Position numbers and translations under genes: made by a program. The notes under the pieces are model-generated. The model searched no databases and had not been told where the DNA came from. It saw nothing but the letters and a program-made list of their open reading frames with translations. This document shows positions 43,232 to 50,926 of a DNA stretch of 62,075 nt, one piece after another; the first letter of the stretch is position 1, and every line of letters starts with the position of its first letter. This stretch comes from Candidatus Gastranaerophilales bacterium (GTDB lineage: Bacteria > Cyanobacteriota > Vampirovibrionia > Gastranaerophilales > Gastranaerophilaceae), in the NCBI GenBank assembly GCA_944323145.1, contig CALURJ010000012.1, positions 1 through 62,075 of the forward strand, read 5' to 3'.

Positions 43232-44767
43232 TTGATACAAAAAATATTATTTACAGCTGCAATAACTTATTTACTTACAAGCCCTGTTTTTGCAGACGGG
43301 TTTGACAGTATCAAACCTGCAAATCCGTTTGAAGAAAACTCTGTTCCTGTAAACACTATTGCTCTGCCTTTAAAAAAAGCTACACTTACTCATAACAGTG
43401 TTCATAATCAGTATGTAATAGCTTTTGACAGATTTATGCAGAGTAATGTCAAATCTGCATACAGAAATTTTAAAGTCTTAATTGAAACAATGGAACCTAA
43501 TGACTACGGCTATATGCAGATTGCCGAGCGAATGGCGGATATAGGTTTCTTTAATCTTTCGGAAACTGCTGCCTCAAAAATTGAGGATAAAGCACTTTCT
43601 GATTTTTTGACAGGTGATATTAAAATTTATTATTATCCATCTAAAAAACTAAAACCTGATGATGAAATGTATTTGGGTGAAGTTTTTTCAAACATAATTT
43701 ATAATGATCAAAGCCGCGAAGCGACTGCTGAACTTGTTAAAAATACATCACTTCTTGCTGAATCGGATTATGCAAATTATGTTGCTGCTCTGGGATATTT
43801 GAAATCAAATAATATTGCTAGTGCTGGGATTTATATTGATGAGGCAATTAAAAAAAATCCGCAGAATATAAATTATAAAAAGCTGAAAGCCGAAATCCTG
43901 TCGCAGGGCAAAAAACCTAAAAATGCACTTAAGCTTGTTGAATATTTGAAATCACAAAAATTCTACACAACTGACTTTATAAGAAAAGCAAATTCACTTG
44001 AACAGTATGTTCTTTACAAATCAGAAAAAGATTACGCGGACAAAATGTACCATCTCGGCTACTATTATTATTATGAAGGCGAACTTGCAAAATCAATAAG
44101 AAGCCTTCAGGGAGCCGTAACATCAAAGAAAAAACATAATAAACTGGTATACGCTCTTATGGCGCGTGTATATTTTGATATGCAGGATTATGAAAAAGCT
44201 CAGGATAACGCTTTGAAAGCTGAAAAGCTTGATTCAAATAACCCTATGACTCTACTCGTTCTTGGAGATTTAAGCTACAGAAATAAAGATTTTAAAGAGG
44301 CTCTGAAATATTATAAAGATGCAGAATCCAATGATAAAAATTCATGGATTTGCCCTGTTAAAATTGCACAAACTTATGAACAGCTGGGAAAAGAAAAAAA
44401 GGCTGTTGAGATTTATGAAAAAGTTTTGAAAACGTATTCTGATGCCTATGTTGCATACTACAAAGTAGCATTGAAAGATAAATCAAAAGAACTTGCTTAT
44501 CTAAAAAAAGCTATTGCAATAAATATGAATTATAAAGATGCATGGATTGATTTAGGGCGTGTTGCAATAGAACGCAGGAATTATGCTGATGCATCCGTAT
44601 ATCTTGGCGTTGCAAACTATATTGACGAAAATGATTTTAGATATTATTATTATCAAGGGTTGATTGCGAAAAATCAGGGGATGAAACAGGATGCTGTTCA
44701 ATATTTTAAAAAATCTCTGGCAATAAATCCCGATTACCAGCCTGCAAAAGAGGAATTAAGCTTATGA
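43232..44767 (+). CDS. Exported or anchored TPR-repeat protein
   Basis: The start TTG 43232 lies directly after the upstream TAA, so translation is probably coupled. A signal-like segment (residues 3-22, KILFTAAITYLLTSPVFA) points to export. The remainder is an array of tetratricopeptide repeats (for example KMYHLGYYYYYEGELAKSIR, LVLGDLSYRNKDFKEALKYY and the C-terminal DAVQYFKKSLAINPDYQP), about 10 in all. The next gene overlaps by four bases. Since the neighbours are signalling proteins, a sensor or assembly scaffold role at the envelope is reasonable, but not shown. Confidence 0.82.
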   Translation: MIQKILFTAAITYLLTSPVFADGFDSIKPANPFEENSVPVNTIALPLKKATLTHNSVHNQYVIAFDRFMQSNVKSAYRNFKVLIETMEPNDYGYMQIAERMADIGFFNLSETAASKIEDKALSDFLTGDIKIYYYPSKKLKPDDEMYLGEVFSNIIYNDQSREATAELVKNTSLLAESDYANYVAALGYLKSNNIASAGIYIDEAIKKNPQNINYKKLKAEILSQGKKPKNALKLVEYLKSQKFYTTDFIRKANSLEQYVLYKSEKDYADKMYHLGYYYYYEGELAKSIRSLQGAVTSKKKHNKLVYALMARVYFDMQDYEKAQDNALKAEKLDSNNPMTLLVLGDLSYRNKDFKEALKYYKDAESNDKNSWICPVKIAQTYEQLGKEKKAVEIYEKVLKTYSDAYVAYYKVALKDKSKELAYLKKAIAINMNYKDAWIDLGRVAIERRNYADASVYLGVANYIDENDFRYYYYQGLIAKNQGMKQDAVQYFKKSLAINPDYQPAKEELSL

Positions 44768-45411
44768 AAAAAAATATTCTTATAGTAGAAGACCATGAAT
44801 TAACAAGATTCGGATTAAAAACCACATTTGAAAATGTTGATTATGTGGATAATATATATGAAGCTGATTCTGCCGAAGCTGCAATAGAAATTTTTAATAA
44901 CAACAATATTGATGTTATTATTATGGATTTGGGTCTGCCTAACATGAACGGTATTGAGGCAACAAAGCAAATTCGTTCATCAAATAAGGATGTTAAAATT
45001 GTAATTTTAACTTCGCATAATGATGAAAAAGAAGTTTTGAACAGCTTAAAAGCCGGTGCTAACGCTTATTGTTCAAAAGAGATTAATCCTCAAAGACTCG
45101 TTCAGGTTGTTCAATCGGTTGCAGACGGTGCGGCCTGGTTTGACCCGAGCATTGCACATATTGTTTTGAAGGCCAGTACAAATTCTCCGGCTTTTGATAC
45201 GGAAACAAACAGAAAAGATTACGATCTTACCTCACGTGAAGCACAGATTTTAAAACTTATGACAGAAGGCTACAGCAACATGGAAATTGCTCAAATTCTT
45301 GTTATAAGTATTAATACAACAAAAGCTCATGTCGCTAATATTTTACAGAAATTAGAAGTTGATGACAGACTTCAGGCAGCCCTGAAAGCTTTAAAAAATA
45401 AAATAGTTTAA
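44764..45411 (+). CDS. NarL/FixJ-type response regulator
   Basis: Receiver domain (residues 1-120) with the acidic pair Glu9/Asp10, the phosphoacceptor Asp55 (VIIMDLGLPNMNG), Thr in VILTSH and Lys in YCSKEI. The C-terminal LuxR-type helix-turn-helix is at about 150-210 (LTSREAQILKLMTEGYSNMEIAQIL). It would bind DNA as a dimer on phosphorylation. No histidine kinase is in the window, so its partner is elsewhere. It overlaps the TPR gene by four bases. Confidence 0.93.
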   Translation: MKKNILIVEDHELTRFGLKTTFENVDYVDNIYEADSAEAAIEIFNNNNIDVIIMDLGLPNMNGIEATKQIRSSNKDVKIVILTSHNDEKEVLNSLKAGANAYCSKEINPQRLVQVVQSVADGAAWFDPSIAHIVLKASTNSPAFDTETNRKDYDLTSREAQILKLMTEGYSNMEIAQILVISINTTKAHVANILQKLEVDDRLQAALKALKNKIV

Positions 45412-45433
45412 TAATTTTAAAGGAATAAAATAA

Positions 45434-46045
45434 ATGTCTGAATTGACAAGAGTTTTACTCGTTGATGACAATTCCAAATATTTAAAAGATGCTCTGCCTT
45501 TTTACGGATATGAAGTCACTACGGCTTGTGACGGTATTCAGGCTTTGAAAATATTATCAAAGAATAACGAATTTGACATTGTTCTTTTGGATGTTATGAT
45601 GCCTAATATGGACGGATGGGAAACTTTAAAATCCATTCGTGCGTCTGAAAAAACAAAAAATTTACCTGTTATAATGCTTACAGCGGTAAATGATGAACAA
45701 AAAATGATTTCGGGCTTAAAAATCGGAGCCGATGATTATATTGTAAAACCGTTTATTTTACCCAACCTTTTGGCGCGGATGGAAGCTGTTTTAAGGCGTT
45801 CGCAAAGATTTGTAAAACCTGCTGAAACCGCTGCTCCAATGCTCTCTGCGGATATTTTGACATCAAGAGAAAAAGAAGTGTTACAAATGATAACAAAAGG
45901 GGCAAGTAATAAACAGATAGCAGACAAAATGTTTGTGAAAGAGGTTACTATCAAAACACATTTGAACAGTATTTATAAAAAGTTAAAGGTAGCAAACAGA
46001 ACCCAGGCGGTTCTTCTTGCTGTTCAGACAGATTTAGTTAAATAG
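45434..46045 (+). CDS. Second response regulator with LuxR-type output
   Basis: Receiver (residues 1-122) with Asp11/Asp12, phosphoacceptor Asp53 (LLDVMMPNMDG), Thr83 and Lys105 (DYIVKPF), then a LuxR-type helix-turn-helix (about 143-200, LTSREKEVLQMITKGASNKQIA). The receiver is closer to the CheY/OmpR type than to that of the preceding regulator, so the two are not simple duplicates. The gap to the upstream regulator is 22 bases and to the pentapeptide gene 23 bases, with AAGGA before the ATG. Tandem regulators may form heterodimers or answer one sensor in two ways (inference). Confidence 0.92.
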   Translation: MSELTRVLLVDDNSKYLKDALPFYGYEVTTACDGIQALKILSKNNEFDIVLLDVMMPNMDGWETLKSIRASEKTKNLPVIMLTAVNDEQKMISGLKIGADDYIVKPFILPNLLARMEAVLRRSQRFVKPAETAAPMLSADILTSREKEVLQMITKGASNKQIADKMFVKEVTIKTHLNSIYKKLKVANRTQAVLLAVQTDLVK

Positions 46046-46068
46046 ATAATAAGGAGAATTTATAAACC

Positions 46069-46602
46069 ATGATTGATTATACTAAGGAAGAATTAATTGA
46101 ATTATTGAGAAAGAACCCCGAAAAATTTAATGAATGGAAAGCAGAACAGGAGGAGGTTGACCTGTCGGAAGTTGATTTTTCCGGTATAAATCTTTCTGAA
46201 ATTGATTTTTCTGATGCTGATTTAAATTCCAGTTCATTTGCGGACTGTAATTTGTCGCTGGTTAATTTTACAAATGCTGATTTGACATCAGTAGATTTTA
46301 CGCGTGCAAGAGTTTTGGAATGCGATTTTACAGATTCGCTTTTAACAGGCGCTGATTGCAGTTATGCGTCTATGACTTACTGTAATTTTTCTGATTCAGA
46401 TATGGCAGGGTGTATTTTGTCGGAAACTGATTTGAGTAATTCCGACTTGTCTGCAAGCCAGAACTTGAGTTCAAGCAGATTTGATGAAGATACTGTGTGG
46501 CCGGATGACGACATGCTTCCCGAAGATTTTGACGGAACAGGGCATAAGGATTTGTCAGCTCTTCAGGATGAAGAAGATGATATGGTATCATCCGACTGGT
46601 AA
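46069..46602 (+). CDS. Pentapeptide-repeat protein
   Basis: Residues 36-145 contain about 20 units of the A(D/N)LXX type (VDFSGINLSEIDFSDADLNS, ADLTSVDFTRARVLECDFTD), forming a right-handed quadrilateral beta-helix. Some such proteins (Qnr, MfpA) mimic DNA and bind gyrase, but most have unknown roles, and this one lacks recognisable Qnr loops. An acidic C-terminal tail (residues 146-177, with DTVWPDDDMLPEDFDG) follows. The N-terminus is a short helical segment. It is the last gene of the signalling run, before a strong terminator, with AAGGAG upstream. Confidence 0.88.
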   Translation: MIDYTKEELIELLRKNPEKFNEWKAEQEEVDLSEVDFSGINLSEIDFSDADLNSSSFADCNLSLVNFTNADLTSVDFTRARVLECDFTDSLLTGADCSYASMTYCNFSDSDMAGCILSETDLSNSDLSASQNLSSSRFDEDTVWPDDDMLPEDFDGTGHKDLSALQDEEDDMVSSDW

Positions 46603-46620
46603 AGAAAATTTTTTAAGAAT

Positions 46621-46652
46621 AAAAAAGCGGAAAGATTCCTTTCCGCTTTTTT
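46621..46652 (+). terminator. Intrinsic terminator of the signalling operon
   Basis: GCGGAAA-GATTCC-TTTCCGC flanked by A6 and T6. Confidence 0.9.
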
Positions 46653-46724
46653 ATTTCTAAATCTTGACTAGCTCCTTTCAGCACGTACAATAGTCTTGTA
46701 TATAACCGAAGGGAGTATAGAAAA

Positions 46725-47429
46725 ATGTTGGATCGTATACAAATTACAAAAGAAGTAGAAGAAATGTGCTGCGTTAAACGCGGTGTTAAAGGCGAGCCTG
46801 CTCCTATCCCTCAAGAAGGTGATTGGACAAAAGTTAAAGAAATTAAAGAAATTTCAGGCTTGACACACGGTTGCGGATGCTGTGCTCCGCAGCAAGGTAC
46901 CTGTAAATTAACTCTTAATGTTAAAGACGGTATTATTCAGGAAGCTTTAGTTGAAACTATCGGATGTTCCGGGATGACTCACTCTGCTGCTATGGCAGGT
47001 GAAATCCTTCCGGGTAAAACTATTCTTGAAGCTTTGAATACTGACCTTGTTTGTGACGCTATCAACGTTGCTATGAGAGAATTGTTCTTGCAGATTGTCT
47101 ACGGCAGAACCCAGACAGCTTTTTCTGACAACGGTTTGCCTGTAGGTGCAGGCCTTGAAGATTTGGGTAAAGGTTTACGCTCTCAAGTTGGTACAATCTA
47201 TTCAACTAAACAAAAAGGCCCAAGATATCTTGAACTAGCTGAAGGATATGTTCTTGAACTCGGTCTTGATAAAAATGATGAAATTATCGGATACAAATTC
47301 GTTCACATGGGCAAATTTATGGATGCTGTTAAAAAAGGCATGGAGCCCAAAGAAGCTCTTGAAAAATTCACAAGCACTTACGGCAGATTTGCTGAAGCTG
47401 TGAAGAAAATTGACCCGAGAGTTGAGTAG
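46725..47429 (+). CDS. NifU-like iron-sulphur scaffold protein
   Basis: The domain resembles the NifU/IscU scaffold fold: LVETIGCSGMTHSAAMAGEI and ALNTDLVCDAINVAMRELFLQ, with conserved Cys. An N-terminal Cys-rich region (HGCGCCAPQQGTCKL) and CCVKRG add possible ligands. In many anaerobes this protein is encoded next to a GGGtGRT protein, as here (39-base gap). It would build or carry Fe-S clusters; the exact role of the pair is unknown. GAAGGGAG precedes the start. The 234-residue length is typical of this group. Confidence 0.8.
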   Translation: MLDRIQITKEVEEMCCVKRGVKGEPAPIPQEGDWTKVKEIKEISGLTHGCGCCAPQQGTCKLTLNVKDGIIQEALVETIGCSGMTHSAAMAGEILPGKTILEALNTDLVCDAINVAMRELFLQIVYGRTQTAFSDNGLPVGAGLEDLGKGLRSQVGTIYSTKQKGPRYLELAEGYVLELGLDKNDEIIGYKFVHMGKFMDAVKKGMEPKEALEKFTSTYGRFAEAVKKIDPRVE

Positions 47430-47468
47430 GCGGAAGTTAAGTAAATTAATAATTAAGAGGAAAATAAA

Positions 47469-48473
47469 ATGACAGTAAAATTTGAAGGACAAGACAGACG
47501 TCAGGCAAAATTGAACAAATTGTTACCTGAATACGGCTTCAAATCTTTAGAAGAAGCTCAGGAACTTTGTAAATCAAACGGAATTGACGTTGAAGCTATT
47601 GTTAAAGGAATTCAGCCTATTGCATTTGAAAATGCTGTTTGGGCTTATACTTTAGGTGCTGCAATTGCACTTAAAAAACAGGCTAAAGATGCAGCAGAAG
47701 CTGCAAGCTTGATTGGTGAAGGCTTACAGGCTTTCTGCGTACCGGGTTCTGTAGGCGACACAAGAAAAGTCGGTATCGGTCACGGAAACCTTGCTGCTAT
47801 GCTTTTGAGAGAAGAAACTCAGTGCTTCTGCTTCTTAGCAGGCCACGAATCATTCGCAGCTGCTGAAGGTGCTATCGGTATCGCAAGAAACGCTAACAAA
47901 GTAAGAAAAAATCCTTTAAGAGTTATCTTGAACGGTTTGGGTAAAGACGCAGCTTATGTAATCTCAAGAATTAACGGTTTTACATCTGTTGAAACAAAAT
48001 ATGATTACAAAACAGGTGAATTAAAAGTTGTTAAAGAACAGAGATTTTCAGAGGGCGAAAGAGGCGAAATCAGATGCTACGGTGCTGATGATGTATCAGA
48101 AGGTGTTGCTATCATGATTAAAGAAGGCGTTGATGTTTCTATCACAGGTAACTCAACTAACCCGACTCGTTTCCAACACCCTGTAGCAGGTACTTACAAA
48201 AAATGGTGCTGGGAAAACGGCAGAAAATACTTCTCAGTAGCATCAGGCGGCGGTACAGGAAGAACATTACACCCTGATAACGTAGCAGCAGGCCCTGCTT
48301 CTTACGGTATGACAGATACTATGGGAAGAATGCACGGTGATGCTCAATTTGCAGGATCATCATCAGTTCCTGCGCACGTAGAAATGATGGGTATTATCGG
48401 TATGGGTAACAACCCGATGGTAGGTGCAACTGTTGCAGTTGCAGTTGCTGTAGATCAGGCTCTGCGTAAATAG
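47469..48473 (+). CDS. GGGtGRT family protein
   Basis: The name motif GGGTGRTLHPDNVAAGPASY lies near residue 265. It is a Cys- and Gly-rich soluble protein of 334 residues with EETQCFCFLAGHESFAAAEG and WCWENGRKYFSVASG, both conserved in the family from memory. Function is unknown. Its constant pairing with the NifU-like scaffold upstream argues for a shared pathway, perhaps as a client or partner enzyme in iron-sulphur assembly. AGAGGAAAA precedes the ATG. A terminator follows. Confidence 0.85.
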   Translation: MTVKFEGQDRRQAKLNKLLPEYGFKSLEEAQELCKSNGIDVEAIVKGIQPIAFENAVWAYTLGAAIALKKQAKDAAEAASLIGEGLQAFCVPGSVGDTRKVGIGHGNLAAMLLREETQCFCFLAGHESFAAAEGAIGIARNANKVRKNPLRVILNGLGKDAAYVISRINGFTSVETKYDYKTGELKVVKEQRFSEGERGEIRCYGADDVSEGVAIMIKEGVDVSITGNSTNPTRFQHPVAGTYKKWCWENGRKYFSVASGGGTGRTLHPDNVAAGPASYGMTDTMGRMHGDAQFAGSSSVPAHVEMMGIIGMGNNPMVGATVAVAVAVDQALRK

Positions 48474-48490
48474 CAAATTATATTAAAAAT

Positions 48491-48526
48491 AAAAATTCCC
48501 GCTCTATTAAAGCGGGAATTTTTTTA
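48491..48526 (+). terminator. Intrinsic terminator
   Basis: AAATTCCCGCT-CTATTAA-AGCGGGAATTTTTTT. Confidence 0.9.
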
Positions 48527-48527
48527 T

Positions 48528-48631
48528 ACCTCATCCCCTTGGCCCTTCTCCTTGCAAAGGAGAAGGAAGTAAATTTCCCCTCTCCTTAAACCCTAGTATA
48601 GGGTGAAAAAAGGAGAGGGTTAGGGTGAGGT
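48528..48631. repeat. 104-bp nested palindromic element
   Basis: Ends ACCTCATCCC and GGGTGAGGT are inverted. Inside are TTCTCCTT-TGC-AAGGAGAA, CCCCTCTCCTT with AAGGAGAGGG, and ACCCTA-GTA-TAGGGT. It has no coding potential and looks like a MITE. With the preceding terminator and the following repeat promoter it explains the 317-base gap. Confidence 0.8.
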
Positions 48632-48681
48632 TTTAATGTAACAGAATGTAAATTTAAATTTTAAAATGCCTGAAACCTTGA

Positions 48682-48740
48682 TATAATCTCTCCTAGGATA
48701 GGATAGGATAGGATGTATTGCCCCTGTAGCAATTATTTTT
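48682..48740 (+). promoter_or_regulatory. Promoter with (AGGAT)4 tandem repeat, second copy
   Basis: TATAAT (48682-48687), seven bases, four AGGAT units (48695-48714), GTATTGC and a dyad ATTGC-N7-GCAAT (48717-48733) before a T run. It matches the copy at 3798-3851 in order and spacing, and the upstream AATGTAAATTTAAATT also matches. The dyad plus T run could act as a weak attenuator. Confidence 0.7.
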
Positions 48741-48790
48741 CCGGCAATTTTTTAATTAAATTATAGGGGAAATTAAACAGGAGAATATTT

Positions 48791-50062
48791 ATGGGTGATA
48801 CATTTGATACTGTAATTACGGCAAGTCCTTTTGGCTTGGCATATAACTCTTACAAAAATTTGTCTGAAGGGAAAAAAGATCCTTTACTTTCAACAATGCC
48901 TATTTTTAATATGGCTTACGAATTGCCAAAAGCTGTTGAGAAAAATTATGACACAAGTTTATTCAAATTTTGGACAGAAATACCTGATTGCAGTTATGTT
49001 GAATGGTTAAAGAGGAAGGAAAATCAAACAAAACCAGAGGTTGAAAGAATTCCTGAAAATTTGACAAGCGAAGAACGGGTAGATTTTATAAGGGAAAGCG
49101 GTGCAACAGGTTTAACAGATAATAATCCTGCAGAAAAAAGTAATTCTGCTGCCGGTTGGTTAACTGCCGGAGGAATTTTGTGTGCTGCTGCTGTTGCTGC
49201 TGACGTTATTTTTGCTAAAGGGAAGCATATTAAAGGAATTACAAAATATTTTAAAAAATCTCCGTCAACAAAAACAGGTGCCGGTCAAAAAATAAAATCT
49301 TTATCTGTTCCGCTCGCTTCTTCGTCCCGAAAAGTTAAATTCAACTCTATTGAAGAAGCTCATGTACATTTCAGAAATATGGGTATAGATGTTGATTTTT
49401 CTAAATGCCGTAATTTGGATGATCTGGCATCAATTAATGATGAGCTCGTAAAGATAAAAGATCTTGGTATTGATTCTCAGATAAAGTCTATAACAATTAC
49501 AAATTTTGATAAACAAAGTATTACACAGGCTGTCAGAAAAAGAGGCGTTTTATCGGAATTGCCGGAAGGTGATATTTCAGGAGCTTACGGTATGTCGCTG
49601 AACGGGCATATATTTTTGAACCCTAACGGGCGTAAAGTTATGCAAAACGGTTCAGAGGTTTTTAAGCATGAATTCGGGCATTACCAGAGGAACGTTGTAC
49701 AAAATAATTTTATCAAAAAATGGAATCTTGAAAATCCTGAGGCAAAAATCAGTGCAAGTGATATAATTGAACAAATCGCACATAAAAATAATATATCTAA
49801 AGAAGAAGTAGTTGAAAAATTGACATCGAAGCTTCATGCGGAGGTAAAATCTTACAGTCCTCTCGCAGATGAGAATATGGCTGATATGTTTTCATTAATG
49901 GTTGATAATAAACGAGAATTTAGCAAAGGTGCAATGTTGTTCTATGATTTGTGCGGAGGGGCAAGATTGCCTGAAAAAACAATTAATGGATTGAAATACG
50001 ATAATTATATGACAGAGCTGTATACGGATGCCGTTGATATTTTGTCTAAATATATTATGTAA
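48791..50062 (+). CDS. Putative membrane-anchored zincin metallopeptidase
   Basis: No known family recognised. One membrane segment is at residues 120-142 (a Gly/Ala/Val-rich stretch). HEFGH at 293-297 (within EVFKHEFGHYQRN) is a zinc peptidase motif with the catalytic Glu294, and 64 residues later ENMADMF (Glu361, ExxAD) offers the third ligand, as in gluzincins. Between lie two helices rich in Lys and Glu. There is no signal peptide, so the topology is uncertain; the catalytic part may face the cytoplasm. The N-terminal 110 residues are unlike anything I know. AGGAGAAT lies before the ATG. The gene has the (AGGAT)4 promoter and stands alone. Confidence 0.7.
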   Translation: MGDTFDTVITASPFGLAYNSYKNLSEGKKDPLLSTMPIFNMAYELPKAVEKNYDTSLFKFWTEIPDCSYVEWLKRKENQTKPEVERIPENLTSEERVDFIRESGATGLTDNNPAEKSNSAAGWLTAGGILCAAAVAADVIFAKGKHIKGITKYFKKSPSTKTGAGQKIKSLSVPLASSSRKVKFNSIEEAHVHFRNMGIDVDFSKCRNLDDLASINDELVKIKDLGIDSQIKSITITNFDKQSITQAVRKRGVLSELPEGDISGAYGMSLNGHIFLNPNGRKVMQNGSEVFKHEFGHYQRNVVQNNFIKKWNLENPEAKISASDIIEQIAHKNNISKEEVVEKLTSKLHAEVKSYSPLADENMADMFSLMVDNKREFSKGAMLFYDLCGGARLPEKTINGLKYDNYMTELYTDAVDILSKYIM

Positions 50063-50085
50063 TTTGCGAAATTAAATCTTCCCTT

Positions 50086-50109
50086 TTCCCTCCCTTATTA
50101 GGGAGGGAA
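50086..50109. repeat. C/G palindrome
   Basis: TTCCCTCCCT-TATT-AGGGAGGGAA, a member of the same family as 21416-21459. It may double as a terminator for the gene before it. Confidence 0.7.
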
Positions 50110-50127
50110 TGGGTCAAAAAATATTAA

Positions 50128-50445
50128 TTATAAATTTTGTATTGCCCGTTCTAAGGCTTCGGTTTCCGTTATTCCGTTTTCTGATGCGTAAGTCTTTAAT
50201 TTATTGATTAATTCTTCATTTAATCTTCTGTTAAACGGGATTTTGGGATTTTCGCATTTTCTGCCGGCGCCTTCTCTTTTGCCGCCCCATTGGCCTTTTC
50301 CGTGACAGCCCCCGCCGCCGCAGTTGTGCCCTTCTTCATGGTTATGGCATTGATGTCCTTCGCCCTGCCCGTGGCAATTATGTTCTCCGTGCCCGCAATT
50401 TTGACCTTCGTGATGACAATGATGTTCATGATTACATTCGTGCAT
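50128..50445 (-). CDS. His/Cys-rich protein with ribbon-helix-helix C-terminus
   Basis: The first 48 residues contain 14 His and 7 Cys (HECNHEHHCHHEGQNCGHG and onward), a strong metal-binding tail, followed by a Gly-rich linker (GGGGCHGKGQWGG). Residues about 54-105 (KREGAGRK, then IPFNRRLNEELINKLKTYA and TETEALERAIQNL) look like a ribbon-helix-helix DNA-binding domain: a beta strand with alternating residues and two helices. The combination suggests a metal-sensing transcription regulator or a metal store. AAGGAGG lies ahead of the ATG. The gene stands alone and may regulate its own promoter. I know no described family with this order. Confidence 0.7.
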   Translation of the reverse strand: MHECNHEHHCHHEGQNCGHGEHNCHGQGEGHQCHNHEEGHNCGGGGCHGKGQWGGKREGAGRKCENPKIPFNRRLNEELINKLKTYASENGITETEALERAIQNL

Positions 50446-50599
50446 AATTTTAACCTCCTTGTAATCATTATAACTCTTTTCTTGATTTTGTCAATACATT
50501 TTCAAGATAAAATATTTTAATATTTTTTAACAAAAAAGGCAATTTTACGGCGATTAATTTTTTAATATATATGTGTAGGTTAGTTATTGGTTATAGGTT

Positions 50600-50926
50600 A
50601 TGATTAACAGTATTAGTCCATCAATATACAATTATAACAGAAATATTGCTGTAAATCCTGTCAGGCTTGTGAACAGGGGTAAATTGCCGGAAAATCATCC
50701 ATGGAGACTGCAAGCAAAAAAGAATGCTGAAAAAAGCAGTACATCGGATAAATTTAAGGTTGGCTGTTATATTTTAGGTGGAGCAGCATTGCTTGGTACA
50801 ATTATCTATGCTTGTTGTACGAAAAAAATGACTCCTGTTAAAAAACAAAATCTGAACAATTTGGATGAAGCTGGTTGGAATATGACTATGGTTGGCGATT
50901 TGATTGACCAAGCCGCAAAATTATAA
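50600..50926 (+). CDS. Small single-pass membrane protein, 108 aa
   Basis: The family is not recognised. Residues about 53-72 (KVGCYILGGAALLGTIIYAC) form one hydrophobic helix. The N-terminal 50 residues are Asn/Arg-rich (SPSIYNYNRNIAVNPVRLVN), the C-terminal 35 polar. The start MINSISPSIYNYNR is a loose relative of the lineage N-terminal motif, without the SF core. Ribosome site: GGTTATAGG, weak. Its last six bases overlap the convergent zinc-ribbon ATPase gene. Confidence 0.55.
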   Translation: MINSISPSIYNYNRNIAVNPVRLVNRGKLPENHPWRLQAKKNAEKSSTSDKFKVGCYILGGAALLGTIIYACCTKKMTPVKKQNLNNLDEAGWNMTMVGDLIDQAAKL

